A stretch of 64,000 nt of DNA from Arthrobacter mangrovi (GCF_026011795.1 NZ_BRVS01000009.1:56884-120883), one strand, 5' to 3'; counted from the first letter of the stretch, positions 8,870 through 17,904 are shown. Made by a program: numbers and translations. The notes: generated by a model not told the origin, from the letters alone.

Positions 8870-9829
8870 TCAGGCGACGGTCTGCGCCTTGTCGAGGAAG
8901 GAATGGATGACCCGGCGTGCCGTGGTCGTCCGTGACGGCGAAGCCTGCGGCCGCTTGCCCGGTGCATGGATGCCCGGATGCCGCGACTGGCCGCGCAAAC
9001 GGTCGTTCAGGTAGAACAGCGCCTCCAGGACCTCGTACAGCTCGCCGTCGTCCTGTGCGGTCTTCTGCAGCAGCCGCATATGGGCGGCCCGCAGGTCCGG
9101 CGCCGGAGCGCAGCCAAGTTCGCGATCCAGCACGCGCCTGCACTTGTCATAGGACTGCAGCGCCTCCACGTAGCGGCCCGCGGACTCCAAGGCGAGGACC
9201 TGGGTGCACCAGGCCCGGTCGTTCAACGGTGCTGACGTCACAGCCTGCCCGGCCCAGTCGAGCGCCTCCTGCGTCCGGCCCAGCTGCTCCGCAATTTCGG
9301 CCGCCCGGATCTGCACCGACGTGACCGTGGACGAGTGCTGCGCACGCGCTTCCTCGGCCCAGGCGGTATCCAGTTCCTCCGCCAGCAGCGGCGCCGAACC
9401 CAGCTTCAGCGCCTCCACCAGCAGCGGGTAGGCCTCCTCCGGAGCGGCCCCTTCGGACTCCGCGACGAGGCCGTTGAAGCGGACCAGGTCCACCTCCACC
9501 AGGTCGGGATCGAGCAGGTAGCTCCCGGTAGCGGTCCGCAGCGGGCCCGTCTTGGCGACCCCCGGCTGGAGGCTGCGCCGCAGCACGCTGACGTAGCTTT
9601 CCAAGGTGGCCTGCGCCTTCAGCGGCGGCCTGCCATCCCAGAGCAGCTCGATGAGCTCGCTCTTGGAGACCCGCGCCCCCAACCGCAGCAGCAGGATTCC
9701 AAAAATCTGCCGCACCTTCGGGCTGCCCAAGGCTTCCGAGGTCATGACGGTGTCGCCACGGCGCACTTCGAGGTTGCCGATCATCCGAACGGAAATGGGC
9801 TCGGCGTACCCGGCTGTTAATTGCTTCAT
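8870..9829 (-). CDS. BTAD/SARP-like transcriptional regulator
   Basis: A 319-residue regulator. The N-terminal winged-helix OmpR-type DNA-binding domain spans about residues 10-95 and includes V-S-K-S-E-L-I-E-L-L-W and L-E-S-Y-V-S-V-L-R-R-S-L. The bacterial transcriptional activation domain (TPR-like helices) spans about residues 100-255, ending with D-P/E-L-G-type helices. A basic C-terminal tail follows. There is no NB-ARC ATPase, so it is a small SARP-type protein. The ATG at 9829 is preceded by AAGGGGGA. SARPs activate by binding direct repeats spaced about one helical turn. Targets are not known; neighbours give no biosynthetic cluster. Confidence 0.8.
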   Translation of the reverse strand: MKQLTAGYAEPISVRMIGNLEVRRGDTVMTSEALGSPKVRQIFGILLLRLGARVSKSELIELLWDGRPPLKAQATLESYVSVLRRSLQPGVAKTGPLRTATGSYLLDPDLVEVDLVRFNGLVAESEGAAPEEAYPLLVEALKLGSAPLLAEELDTAWAEEARAQHSSTVTSVQIRAAEIAEQLGRTQEALDWAGQAVTSAPLNDRAWCTQVLALESAGRYVEALQSYDKCRRVLDRELGCAPAPDLRAAHMRLLQKTAQDDGELYEVLEALFYLNDRLRGQSRHPGIHAPGKRPQASPSRTTTARRVIHSFLDKAQTVA

Positions 9830-9933
9830 ACATCCCCCTTGCATCTCACGTTCCCCAAAAGGCATCCCCCATAAATGCTTCCTTTCATCATGAGGGGTTA
9901 CTCGCGGGTTTCGCGGTGGCGGGATGGCATGTC

Positions 9934-9957
9934 GGCACCCCAAACTTGGGGGTTGCC
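9934..9957 (-). terminator. Near-palindromic hairpin after the DUF2306 gene
   Basis: GGCACCCC at 9934 pairs with GGGGGTTGCC ending at 9957, with an inner CCCCAA/TTGGGG stem. It lies just downstream (minus strand) of the gene ending at 9962 and upstream of the BTAD gene, so it can separate the two transcripts. Confidence 0.45.
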
Positions 9958-9961
9958 GCCG

Positions 9962-10477
9962 TCACACTACAGGCGTAGAGGCCTTTGTTGCTGCGGGCCC
10001 GTTGGGCCTTCGCGCCCGTCCAAGCAGCACTGTTCCGGCGACGGCGAACCCCGCGGTCAGCAGGATGCAACCCGCCCAGAGAGCCAATCCCGGCAGGTCG
10101 TTCACGGCCATCTGCGGGATCCTCCGGTCCGGCACCGCGACGACGCCGACGAACGCGCCGAGGACACCGAAGTAGCTGCCGGCCATGTAGGACCGGTGCG
10201 CGGGGATCCTTGCGGTGCGGGCGGCCCAGAGCCCGATACTGACGGTGAAGAACGTGAAGACCGAAAGGCCGTGCAGCCAGGTAAAGCCGCCGTTGAGCGT
10301 GCGGATGCCGAAGGAGGTCAGGATGACCACGTACATCGCCGCCACCCAGATCCGCCCCACCACCCGGTGGATGGCCCCGCCCTTCGTCCGCCGCAGCAGC
10401 TGGAAGGCGCCGAAGAGGATCGAGTACGCCGCGGCCATGGCGTGCACGGCGATGAGGACTGGCCATTCAGGATGCAC
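9962..10477 (-). CDS. DUF2306-type membrane protein
   Basis: A 171-residue protein with about four or five membrane segments and the pattern G-A-F-Q-L-L-R-R...I-H-R-V-V-G-R-I-W in the first third, which is typical of DUF2306/YozB-type membrane proteins (His residues within helices). Function is unknown. The start is GTG at 10477 with no obvious Shine-Dalgarno. A TAGACT hexamer lies about six bases upstream of the GTG, so a leaderless transcript is possible. It follows the GNAT-ATPase gene by about 80 bases and may share its promoter. Confidence 0.7.
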   Translation of the reverse strand: MHPEWPVLIAVHAMAAAYSILFGAFQLLRRTKGGAIHRVVGRIWVAAMYVVILTSFGIRTLNGGFTWLHGLSVFTFFTVSIGLWAARTARIPAHRSYMAGSYFGVLGAFVGVVAVPDRRIPQMAVNDLPGLALWAGCILLTAGFAVAGTVLLGRARRPNGPAATKASTPVV

Positions 10478-10555
10478 GGAAGCAGTCTAGCCGCAGGTCA
10501 GGCGCTTCTTGGGCCACTTGCGACGGCGGGCGCTGACCTCGCGCGACCGCGGTGC

Positions 10556-11872
10556 CTACACGCGGCCCAGCACGTCGATGTCGTCGAGGAACTCCCGGTA
10601 CACGTCCTCGCTGACCGTGGTTCGGGTGTCGCCGACCGCGTCGAGGTAGTCCTGGGTGGACGGTCCCCTGCGCTCCCCCGCACCGAAGATGCCGGCGTCC
10701 GCGTGGCCGGTCCCGCCGTCGTCGTACACCGCCTTCTCCAGCGCCCGCTGGGACGCACTCCGCGCCGCGAACTCGATGTCCGCCGGCGAAAAGCCCTCGG
10801 TCCGCTCCACCAGCAGCGCGATGTCCACGTCCCCCACTACCGCCTCCGGGATGAAGCGCCGCCACATCGCCTCGCGCGCCTCGCGGTCCGGCAGCCCGAT
10901 CGGGATGACGTAGTCGAACCGGCCGTGCCGCAGGAACGCCGAGTCCAGGGCGCGGATGAAGTTGGTGGCGCAGACCAGCAGCCGGCCGGGCTGCTCGCGG
11001 AAGGCCGGGATGATCTTGAGCAGTTCGTTGGTCACGCCCTGCAGCGGCGACGGCGGATCCCCGGCCCGCTGCGAGGCGATCTCCTCCACCTCGTCGATAA
11101 ACACCACGGCGTGCTCCAGCTCCGCGATCTCCAGGAACGTCTCGCGCAGCGCACCGGCCAGCCCCTTCGGGTCCGAGGCCAGCCGCGAGGGGAAGACCTC
11201 CACGAACGGCCACTCCAGCCGGGACGCGATCGCCTTCGCGAACGTGGTCTTGCCGGTGCCGGGAGGCCCGAACAGCACGACGGCGCGCGGCGGCACCACG
11301 CCGTATTCGTCCGCGAGGTCCGACTCGGCCAGCGGCAGGACCAGGCGCCGCTCCAGCAGCTCCTTCTCGCGCCGCATGCCGGCCACGTTCTCCCACAGGT
11401 CGCGGGCCAGGATCCGGCCGCCGAGCAGCCCCAGCGGCTCCAGCTCCTGGCGCTGGATCGGGATGGTCCGCTCGAAGTAGCGCAAGTTCTTCTTCAGCAC
11501 GAAGCCGCGGTCCAGGAAGGCGTCCATCCGCGTCTCGGACTCCGGCATCAGCGCGGAGAGCTTGTTCAGCCCGTGCGGCGCCATCCGGTTTTCGACGGCG
11601 GCGAGCAGCGAGGTGCCGATCCCCCGGTTCCTGTACTCGGGCAGCGTGGCCAGGAAGACGATCCAGCCCTGGTCATGCGCGGCCCGGCCGACGGCGGCGC
11701 CCACCACCTGATCGCCCATCACCGCCACCACCGCATGGTCCTTCTCGCAGGAAGCCATCACCTCGGACAGCGCGTACACCGGTTCGACGTTCGTGGCCTT
11801 CAGCGACTCCCAGAGGTGCAGGATGCCGTCCAGGTCGGTCGAATGGAAATCGCGGATCCGCCAGTGCGTCAC
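10556..11872 (-). CDS. GNAT acetyltransferase fused to AAA+ ATPase
   Basis: A 438-residue two-domain protein. Residues 1-140 form a GNAT N-acetyltransferase with the acetyl-CoA loop R-N-R-G-I-G at 81-86. Residues about 155-400 form a classical AAA+ ATPase with Walker A GPPGTGKT at 202-209, Walker B V-V-F-I-D-E-V-E-E at 256-264, sensor 1 C-A-T-N near 301-304 and an H-G-R-F-D arginine-finger region near 316-320. AAA+ modules of this type remodel proteins; the acetyltransferase may modify the same client. The GTG start follows GGAGGCAG. No substrate or adaptor gene is adjacent. Confidence 0.85.
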   Translation of the reverse strand: MTHWRIRDFHSTDLDGILHLWESLKATNVEPVYALSEVMASCEKDHAVVAVMGDQVVGAAVGRAAHDQGWIVFLATLPEYRNRGIGTSLLAAVENRMAPHGLNKLSALMPESETRMDAFLDRGFVLKKNLRYFERTIPIQRQELEPLGLLGGRILARDLWENVAGMRREKELLERRLVLPLAESDLADEYGVVPPRAVVLFGPPGTGKTTFAKAIASRLEWPFVEVFPSRLASDPKGLAGALRETFLEIAELEHAVVFIDEVEEIASQRAGDPPSPLQGVTNELLKIIPAFREQPGRLLVCATNFIRALDSAFLRHGRFDYVIPIGLPDREAREAMWRRFIPEAVVGDVDIALLVERTEGFSPADIEFAARSASQRALEKAVYDDGGTGHADAGIFGAGERRGPSTQDYLDAVGDTRTTVSEDVYREFLDDIDVLGRV

Positions 11873-12102
11873 GAACTGCCTCCTGTGCTCCGGGCCACGC
11901 GTCTGCGCCGCCTGCTCCCAAGATAGCGGCCTTCGCCCGAGCGGCCGCTTCCGTGACAGCGCGTGAATGCGGGAGAGCGCTGTCCGGTCCGTCTTGAGAC
12001 CTTCAGCCCGTAGCTGCCGGGGCGCGCGCCGAGTAGTCTGTGGCGGAGATCAAGCACTCCGTCCCCTTGCGGGATCGCGACTACACAAGGGTGGGAGCGA
12101 GG

Positions 12103-12846
12103 ATGTCGCCGACCGGGTATCCCGTGGAAGGCAAAGTGAACGTGGCGGGGCCCCCGGAGGACGCATTGTCGGCTCTAGGGCTTACCGGCGGATTGGAACG
12201 CAGTATCTGGTTCTTCGAGGACCTGACCCCCGGCATCGAGCCGGACCTGCCTCTGCTGTCGGGTGGAGTGGTGCTCCGGGCACGCAGCGGCAAATCCGGC
12301 GACTTTACGCTCAAGCTGCGGCCCTGCCGGCGAACGCAGTTGACTCCCGAATGGGCCGCTGGATTCACGGACGGCAACGGCTTCGAGTACCGCGTTGAGC
12401 AAGACTGGACCGGGCAACGGCGGACGCTGGCCGCCTCATCCGTTATCGAATTGGACCCCGATCTGATTGCCAGCGTGGTCTCGGAGGGGGCCGACGCCGA
12501 CACTCTCCTAGCCGGTAAACAGCGGGAATTCCTTCATGATTGCGGCACTCTTCGGATAGCTTTCGCCGGGCTGACCCCGCTCGGTCCGATCCGGGCAACC
12601 AAATGGAAGAACGTCCCGGTCGGGAAATTCGACACGAACATCGAGCGGTGGGAGGTCGCCGATTTGGACTTCCTCGAAGTCTCCATCCGTTCTGAGACCG
12701 ACGCCGAACGCCGGCAGCAGGGCCTCGAGACCGCGGTCCGAGCCTTGGGGCTCTCGATCGACGACGACCAGGAATCCAAGACGCGCCGCGTCCTGGCCAA
12801 ACTGGCCCGTTTGGCCTCGGAGGATGCCGCACCGGGCAGTTCCTAG
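12103..12846 (+). CDS. CYTH/triphosphate-tunnel-like protein, tentative
   Basis: A 247-residue soluble protein. Alternating charged beta-strands suggest a tunnel fold: an N-terminal V-E-G-K-V-N-V strand, G-G-V-V-L-R-A-R, D-F-T-L-K-L-R and a late F-L-E-V-S-I-R strand. This resembles CYTH-domain proteins (class IV adenylate cyclase, thiamine triphosphatase, polyphosphate-binding). The hallmark E-x-E-x-K is not intact at the N-terminus (E-G-K only), so catalysis is uncertain. ATG at 12103 follows GGGAGCGAGG and starts just before the first strand. It could be a divergent inactive relative. Confidence 0.5.
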   Translation: MSPTGYPVEGKVNVAGPPEDALSALGLTGGLERSIWFFEDLTPGIEPDLPLLSGGVVLRARSGKSGDFTLKLRPCRRTQLTPEWAAGFTDGNGFEYRVEQDWTGQRRTLAASSVIELDPDLIASVVSEGADADTLLAGKQREFLHDCGTLRIAFAGLTPLGPIRATKWKNVPVGKFDTNIERWEVADLDFLEVSIRSETDAERRQQGLETAVRALGLSIDDDQESKTRRVLAKLARLASEDAAPGSS

Positions 12847-12903
12847 CAGGTGCCATATCCTTTGACTGGGTCGGCCATGTAGGTCAGGGCCTAAGGGGGA
12901 ATA

Positions 12904-13818
12904 ATGAAACAGCGAGCGCTCGGACAAACCGGGCTATCAGTGTCAGAGATCAGCTTCGGTGCCGGCGGATACTGGGGCATGAAGGCCTTCGACGAACGTC
13001 AGGCTGCACGGCTGGTGGAACAGGCGCTCGACGGCGGGATCAACCTTTTCGACACCGGCCCCAATTACAGCCGTGGCAACGCCGAAGCACGGCTGGGCCG
13101 GATCCTCCGCGGGCGTGCCAAGCACCTGGTCATTTCCACCAAGGTGGGCTCGCTCTGGTCAGGAGGGCGGAATGCAAAGGACTATTCGCCGGCTTCGATC
13201 GAACACAGTCTGCGCAACAGCTTGCGGCGACTGCACCTTGACCATATGCCGCTGCTGCACTTTCACGGCTATCCCAGCCCCGCCGACCCGGCGGTTGAAA
13301 CCGTGCTCAGGCTCAAGGAGAAGGGCATGGTCGGCGCCCTGGGCATATCGACCGGGCCGGGTGGCGCAAAGCGCGCCCTGAAGCTGGGGATCTTCGACTG
13401 CCTCATGGTCGAGTACAACCTGGTGGACCGCTCGCTGGCGCCGGTCATTGCGGCCGCGGGGAAGGCCGGGACGGGCATCATAGTCAAATCGCCGCTGGCA
13501 CAGACTCTCTACTCGCGCGACATCTTCAAGATCTCCGCCCCGAGCGACGTCTGGTACCTGCTGCGCGCCCTGAAGAACCACCGGCACAAGTTCATCCAGG
13601 GCCGTAAATTCCGTTTCATCAACGACGTCGAAGGGCTCAAGGCCAGCCAGGTCGCCCTTGCCTACGTGCTCAACAACCCGCATGTCACCAGTGCCGTGGT
13701 CGGCACTGTGCGGCCGGAGCACCTGCAGACGAACCTCGAAACCTCGGCCATCAGGCTGCCGGCAGACCTGCTGCACCGGATCGAGCAGGCCGGAACCGCA
13801 ATAAAGACAGCCGTCTGA
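12904..13818 (+). CDS. Aldo/keto reductase
   Basis: A 304-residue TIM-barrel NAD(P)H oxidoreductase. It has the N-terminal L-G-Q-T-G-L-S-V-S motif, the catalytic D and Y in F-D-T-G-P-N-Y-S-R-G (about residues 48-58), the K in I-S-T-K-V-G (about 79), an L-L-H-F-H-G strand and a late V-V-G-T cofactor motif. It reduces an aldehyde or ketone of unknown identity. AAGGGGGA precedes the ATG. It stands 109 bases before a SnoaL-like gene on the same strand; joint function is not evident. Confidence 0.85.
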   Translation: MKQRALGQTGLSVSEISFGAGGYWGMKAFDERQAARLVEQALDGGINLFDTGPNYSRGNAEARLGRILRGRAKHLVISTKVGSLWSGGRNAKDYSPASIEHSLRNSLRRLHLDHMPLLHFHGYPSPADPAVETVLRLKEKGMVGALGISTGPGGAKRALKLGIFDCLMVEYNLVDRSLAPVIAAAGKAGTGIIVKSPLAQTLYSRDIFKISAPSDVWYLLRALKNHRHKFIQGRKFRFINDVEGLKASQVALAYVLNNPHVTSAVVGTVRPEHLQTNLETSAIRLPADLLHRIEQAGTAIKTAV

Positions 13819-13927
13819 GCACAATCCAGTTGGCGGTAGAACACAGAACCCGGAGAGGCGGCGTGTCGCGATACCGGCGGTGGGAGCATCGAGTGTGGGG
13901 GCATCTGTGCAGGGGAAGGAGCCGGAG

Positions 13928-14344
13928 ATGGCTGGTGGAGCGGGAATCATCGAGCGGTTCTACCGGGAAGTCATGGAGGGAGGCAACCTGGACCTGATCA
14001 ACGAGCTGGGCAGCGAAAGCTACACGGAACACGAGGAGCCGATGCCCGGGCAGCCACCCGGCCTGGACGGGATCCGGTTCTACGTCAACACATTCAGATC
14101 AGCCTTCCCGGACATCAAGGCGAAGGCAATCGAGCCGGTTATCAGCGCCGGGGACATGGAAACAACCCGGGTCGTCCTCACCGGTACGCACGATGGCGAA
14201 TTCCTAGGCATCGCACCCACGGGAAAGACTGTCGAGTTCAACACGATGGACATGATCCGCGTAGAGAACGGAAAGGCGGTCGAACACTGGGGCGTGACCG
14301 ACTTGCTGAAGTTGATGCAGCAGATCGGAGCCGTTCGAACCTGA
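13928..14344 (+). CDS. SnoaL-like ester cyclase family protein
   Basis: A 138-residue protein of the SnoaL/ester-cyclase fold (NTF2-like). Features are an N-terminal helix with I-I-E-R-F-Y-R-E-V, a Y-T-E-H segment, F-P-D-I-K-A, and the strand G-T-H-D-G-E-F-L-G-I-A-P-T-G-K-T-V-E-F that is characteristic of this family. These are often small-molecule isomerases or hydrolases. ATG at 13928 follows AAGGAG. A terminator follows directly. Confidence 0.75.
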   Translation: MAGGAGIIERFYREVMEGGNLDLINELGSESYTEHEEPMPGQPPGLDGIRFYVNTFRSAFPDIKAKAIEPVISAGDMETTRVVLTGTHDGEFLGIAPTGKTVEFNTMDMIRVENGKAVEHWGVTDLLKLMQQIGAVRT

Positions 14345-14361
14345 GTCACATACACCGAAGC

Positions 14362-14384
14362 CCCGTCCAACGCCGGACGGGTTT
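14362..14384 (+). terminator. Intrinsic terminator
   Basis: CCCGTCC (14362-14368) and GGACGGG (14375-14381) form a perfect stem with a six-base loop followed by TTT. It lies 18 bases after the stop of the SnoaL-like gene. Confidence 0.65.
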
Positions 14385-14522
14385 CCTGCCAATTCGGCAC
14401 TGGTCGCCAGAGCAGAGATTGCGTTTGTCCATCATTTGGATAAACGTTTCTTCCATACCGTTGAAGCCCTAAGATATTCGCGGCCGGAAGCACCGGCCGT
14501 CAGTTGGGGGAGGGCATTTTTC

Positions 14523-16772
14523 GTGTCTCTTGATTTCATTTCCGCAGAGCCACCGCGCGTCCGTGCGCGCGGCTTCCGCTCTGCCGCAGTCATGTTCGGC
14601 GCCGGGGCACTTGTTCTCGGCCTTTTCTCCGGGCCGGCGGCAACCGCCGCCCCCATTGAGCCGCCACCATCGCCGGAAACTTCCGCTCCGGCGACGGCGG
14701 AGATTCCTGACAGCGACTTCACCGCTACCTGGGACGGTGTCGTCGCCGGAAAGCCGACGGTCGGACAGAAGCTGTCCGTAGCAACCCCGGTGCTATCCCC
14801 CTCGGGAACTGTCGCATACCAGTGGTATCGCGGCACCTCCGCGATTAGCGGCGCGGTGTCTTCCAGCTACACTCTGACTCCGGCCGACGCGGCGCAGACA
14901 CTCTCCGTCACCGTCACTGCAACGGGGACCGGCATGAACCCGCTCACCCTGGCGTCCAAGTCGATTGTTGTCGCCAAGGGCACGTTTACCGCTGCTCCTG
15001 CCCCCGCCATCGCCGGGACTGCCAAGGTCGGGTCCAAGCTGACGGCAAACCCGGGCACCTGGTCCCCGAGCGGTGCCACCCTTGCCTACCAGTGGTACCG
15101 GGGCAGCAGCGCGATCGGCGGCGCCACCGCACGCACCTACACCCCGGCTGCGGCGGACAACGGTCAGTACCTGAAGGTGCGGGTCCGCGCCACCCGGACC
15201 GGATACACAACCCTGGACCGCTGGTCGGTCTCCCGCAAGGTTGCCGCGGGCTCCATCGTCGCGACGAAGACCTTGTCCATCTCCGGAAGCGCCCGCTACG
15301 GGCAGACCTTGAAGGTCAGCCAAGGCTGGACCGCCGGTTCGAAGATCGCCTACCAGTGGTACAGCAACGGCAAGGCCGTCAAGGGCGCCACGAAGAGCTC
15401 GCTCTACCTCGGCTCCGGCTATGTCGGCACCAAAATCACCGTGCGGGTCACGGTCAGCAAGGCCGGCTACATCACCCGCAAAGCCACATCGCCGACCGTT
15501 ACGGTAGGCAAGGCCTCCATGGCTACCAAGTCCGTGCCCACCATCAGCGGCACCAAGAAGGCCGGTTACACGCTGACCGCCAGCAAGGGCACCTACTCCG
15601 CCACGCCGTCGTCGTACACCTACCAGTGGTACCGCAACGGCGCCGCAATCAGCGGAGCCAAATACCGTACCTACAAGCTGACCACCGCCGACAACGGCAA
15701 GAAGATCACGGTCCGCGTCACGGCCCGCAAGACCGGCTACCACAACCGGGCCGCCACCAGCGCTGCCGTGGAAATCCCCGCTCCGCCGCGCACCGTGATC
15801 AGCAGGGACGGCACCTACCGGGTGGGCACCGACATCAAGCCCGGCCTGTACAAGGCCACCGGCACCGGCAATGGATGTTATTGGACGACCATGAGCGGTT
15901 TCTCAGGCAGTTACGACGACGTCAACGGTAGCTACTACGGGTCGGCACGGACCTACGTGCAGATCACCTCGGCGGACCGCGGCTTCGAAACCAGCGGGTG
16001 CGGCAAATGGACCACGGTGCCGAAGACGGGGGCCAACGCATCCAAGATCACTGCCGACGGAACCTACCGCGTTGGCATTGATATCAAGCCCGGCCTCTAC
16101 AAGGCGACGGGATCCGGCGACGACTGCTCGTGGACAACCCTCACCGGCTTCACCGGCCATTCCGACGAAATGAAAAACCTCTACTACGGACCCGCTCGGA
16201 CCTATGTACATATCACTTCGGCGGACCGCGGCTTCGAAACCAGCGGCTGCGGCACGTGGATTCTTGCACCGGCAACCGGCGCCAACGCATCCAAGATCAC
16301 TGCCGACGGAACGTATCGCGTTGGCATTGATATCAAGCCTGGTCTCTATAAGGCGACGGGATCCGGCGACGACTGCTCGTGGACAACCCTCACCGGCTTC
16401 GCCGGCCATTCCGACGAAATGAAAAACTTCTACTACGGACCCGCTCGGACCTACGTACATATCACTTCGGCGGACCGCGGCTTCGAAACCAGCGGCTGCG
16501 GCACGTGGATTCTTGCACCGGCAACGGGCGTCAACGCATCCAAGATCACTGCCGACGGAACGTATCGCGTCGGTGTCGATATCCGTCCGGGTCTGTATCA
16601 GGCCTCCGGTACCGGGAACAGCTGCTACTGGACCACTCTGAGCGGCTTCACCGGTGATTTCGATGACGTCATCGAGAACTACTACGGTTCCGCCCGGACT
16701 TACGTGGAGATTCCTTCCGTGGCCAAGGGCTTCGAGGTGGAGGACTGCGGGACGCTGACGCGTGTCTCATAG
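14523..16772 (+). CDS. Large secreted repeat protein with Ig-like and C-terminal 83-residue repeats
   Basis: A 749-residue exported protein. A basic region (RVRARGFR) and hydrophobic stretch near residues 20-40 form the signal peptide, followed by a Pro-rich linker. Four to five Ig-like repeats follow, each with the Y-Q-W-Y-R/S-N/G core and separated by about 90 residues. The C-terminal half holds four tandem 83-residue repeats with D-G-T-Y-R-V-G-x-D-I-K-P-G-L-Y, a C-x-W-T-T-L-x-G-F core, Y-Y-G-x-A-R-T-Y-V and G-C-G-x-W; two conserved cysteines per unit could form a disulphide. No sortase motif is visible. GTG at 14523 follows GGGGGAGGG; an ATG at 14592 is an alternative. Likely cell-wall or matrix adhesion. 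Confidence 0.75.
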   Translation: MSLDFISAEPPRVRARGFRSAAVMFGAGALVLGLFSGPAATAAPIEPPPSPETSAPATAEIPDSDFTATWDGVVAGKPTVGQKLSVATPVLSPSGTVAYQWYRGTSAISGAVSSSYTLTPADAAQTLSVTVTATGTGMNPLTLASKSIVVAKGTFTAAPAPAIAGTAKVGSKLTANPGTWSPSGATLAYQWYRGSSAIGGATARTYTPAAADNGQYLKVRVRATRTGYTTLDRWSVSRKVAAGSIVATKTLSISGSARYGQTLKVSQGWTAGSKIAYQWYSNGKAVKGATKSSLYLGSGYVGTKITVRVTVSKAGYITRKATSPTVTVGKASMATKSVPTISGTKKAGYTLTASKGTYSATPSSYTYQWYRNGAAISGAKYRTYKLTTADNGKKITVRVTARKTGYHNRAATSAAVEIPAPPRTVISRDGTYRVGTDIKPGLYKATGTGNGCYWTTMSGFSGSYDDVNGSYYGSARTYVQITSADRGFETSGCGKWTTVPKTGANASKITADGTYRVGIDIKPGLYKATGSGDDCSWTTLTGFTGHSDEMKNLYYGPARTYVHITSADRGFETSGCGTWILAPATGANASKITADGTYRVGIDIKPGLYKATGSGDDCSWTTLTGFAGHSDEMKNFYYGPARTYVHITSADRGFETSGCGTWILAPATGVNASKITADGTYRVGVDIRPGLYQASGTGNSCYWTTLSGFTGDFDDVIENYYGSARTYVEIPSVAKGFEVEDCGTLTRVS
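15807..16772 (+). repeat. Four tandem 249-bp (83-codon) in-frame repeats
   Basis: The GAC opening the D-G-T-Y-R motif recurs at 15807, 16056, 16305 and 16554, an exact 249-base period. Units 2 and 3 differ by only about ten bases, while units 1 and 4 are more diverged, so unit 2/3 is a recent tandem duplication. Expect length variation between strains. Confidence 0.9.
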
Positions 16773-16841
16773 CAACTGCCGAACCCTGAACCGCGTTTCC
16801 TAGCGCCGGCCAAATGAGGTCGTCCGGTTCTCCGGGCGCCC

Positions 16842-17765
16842 TCAGCCGTCCCTGTCGGCGATGGAGTCGACCAGGGTATCGAGGGATTTCTCGTAACGCT
16901 CCCTGACAATTTCGGCGTGGAGCCAGGTGTCGACGGTGTTCACTGAGTCCAGTTGGCGGAGCCCCGAAGTGACGCGGTTGTACTCCCCGACGGAGGCGAC
17001 TCCGACCGTTGCGATGAGGTTGTAGCGGCCCAGGCATTTGGCGATGAACTCGGTGCCGGCGACCTGCTGGAGGTAATCCACCGCCTGGTCGACGTTCCCT
17101 GAGGTGCTGATACCGAAGCCGAAGGCCATTGCCTGTGACGTTTCCGCGCGGCGCCGAATGGCTCCGATCTGCATGACGTTGGCGTCGATCAGCCGGAGAA
17201 CCCTCGTCCGGCAGGCGCTCACGGACAGACCGACTTCTGTCGCCATCTCGGCGAAGGATGCGCGCCCGTCGCGCTGGAGAAGCTTCATCAGGCGCAGGTC
17301 TGCGTCGTCGAACTCCAGGCCCGGCAAGCTCGGTTCCGTTCCGAGGAAAAAGCTTCGAATCACTCGCTCGTACATGGTCACGTTGACGGACGCGACCTGG
17401 GGCAGCGCGCGGATGAGCTCGGTCTGCTCGTACATCGACGCCATGGTCGGCATGCGCAGTTCCGCGGCCAGGTGATAACGGCCTGTGGTCTGCGAGATGA
17501 AAACGGGGCTCTCCATGGACTCCATCGCAGCGAGCACGGGGGTGGGGTCGCCGGCCAGTTCGACGGCGACGTGCGCCAGGCAGTTCAGCCCCAGGATGCG
17601 GGGATGGACGGCGGCGACGATGCGCAGCTGGCCCGATTCGAGCAGAGCGTTCACGTGTGCGGCGACGGTAGCCCGGGACGTGTTGAGCCCTTTGGCCAGT
17701 TCGCTGTACGGAGCCCGTCCGTCCTGCTGGAGGTGCCGCACCAGACGTTCTTCAAAATCGTTCAT
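16842..17765 (-). CDS. Double Lrp/AsnC-type transcriptional regulator
   Basis: A 307-residue protein made of two Lrp-like halves. The first winged-helix is at about residues 3-50 (F-E-E-R-L-V-R-H-L-Q-Q-D-G-R-A-P-Y) and a second near 155-205 (D-L-R-L-M-K-L-L-Q-R-D-G-R-A-S-F). Each is followed by a RAM-type ligand-binding domain (G-R-Y-H-L near 95 and G-R-Y-N-L near 250). This tandem arrangement is common in actinobacteria. It is transcribed away from the ABC transporter/catabolic operon, so it probably senses that operon's amino-acid-like substrate. ATG at 17765 has an AAGGGC site; a GTG at 17789 is possible. Confidence 0.85.
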   Translation of the reverse strand: MNDFEERLVRHLQQDGRAPYSELAKGLNTSRATVAAHVNALLESGQLRIVAAVHPRILGLNCLAHVAVELAGDPTPVLAAMESMESPVFISQTTGRYHLAAELRMPTMASMYEQTELIRALPQVASVNVTMYERVIRSFFLGTEPSLPGLEFDDADLRLMKLLQRDGRASFAEMATEVGLSVSACRTRVLRLIDANVMQIGAIRRRAETSQAMAFGFGISTSGNVDQAVDYLQQVAGTEFIAKCLGRYNLIATVGVASVGEYNRVTSGLRQLDSVNTVDTWLHAEIVRERYEKSLDTLVDSIADRDG

Positions 17766-17841
17766 GCCCTTGTTTATACCAAGTTGCACCTCGGCTTTGC
17801 ATCAATTTTGCTGTTGCATCCCGCACAGAAGGCGCTGGATG

Positions 17842-17875
17842 GAACGATAAGCAGCCATAGTTCTACAGATCGTTC
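17842..17875. promoter_or_regulatory. Inverted repeat in the Lrp/ABC divergent region
   Basis: GAACGAT (17842-17848) and ATCGTTC (17869-17875) are perfect seven-base arms with a 20-base spacer, between the Lrp gene and the operon it probably controls. This is a candidate operator for the Lrp-type protein. Confidence 0.4.
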
Positions 17876-17904
17876 GTGAAATAAAGTTGTAACGAAAAAA
17901 TTGC

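Noticed and set aside
8617..9829. Excisionase-like gene considered as a sign of a prophage or integrative element
   Set aside because: No integrase, attachment-site repeats or other phage genes nearby; the HTH_17 protein next to a BTAD regulator is better read as regulatory.
15807..16772. Regularly spaced repeats considered as a CRISPR array
   Set aside because: The period is 249 bases, in frame, and encodes repeated protein units; no short repeats with unique spacers and no cas genes.
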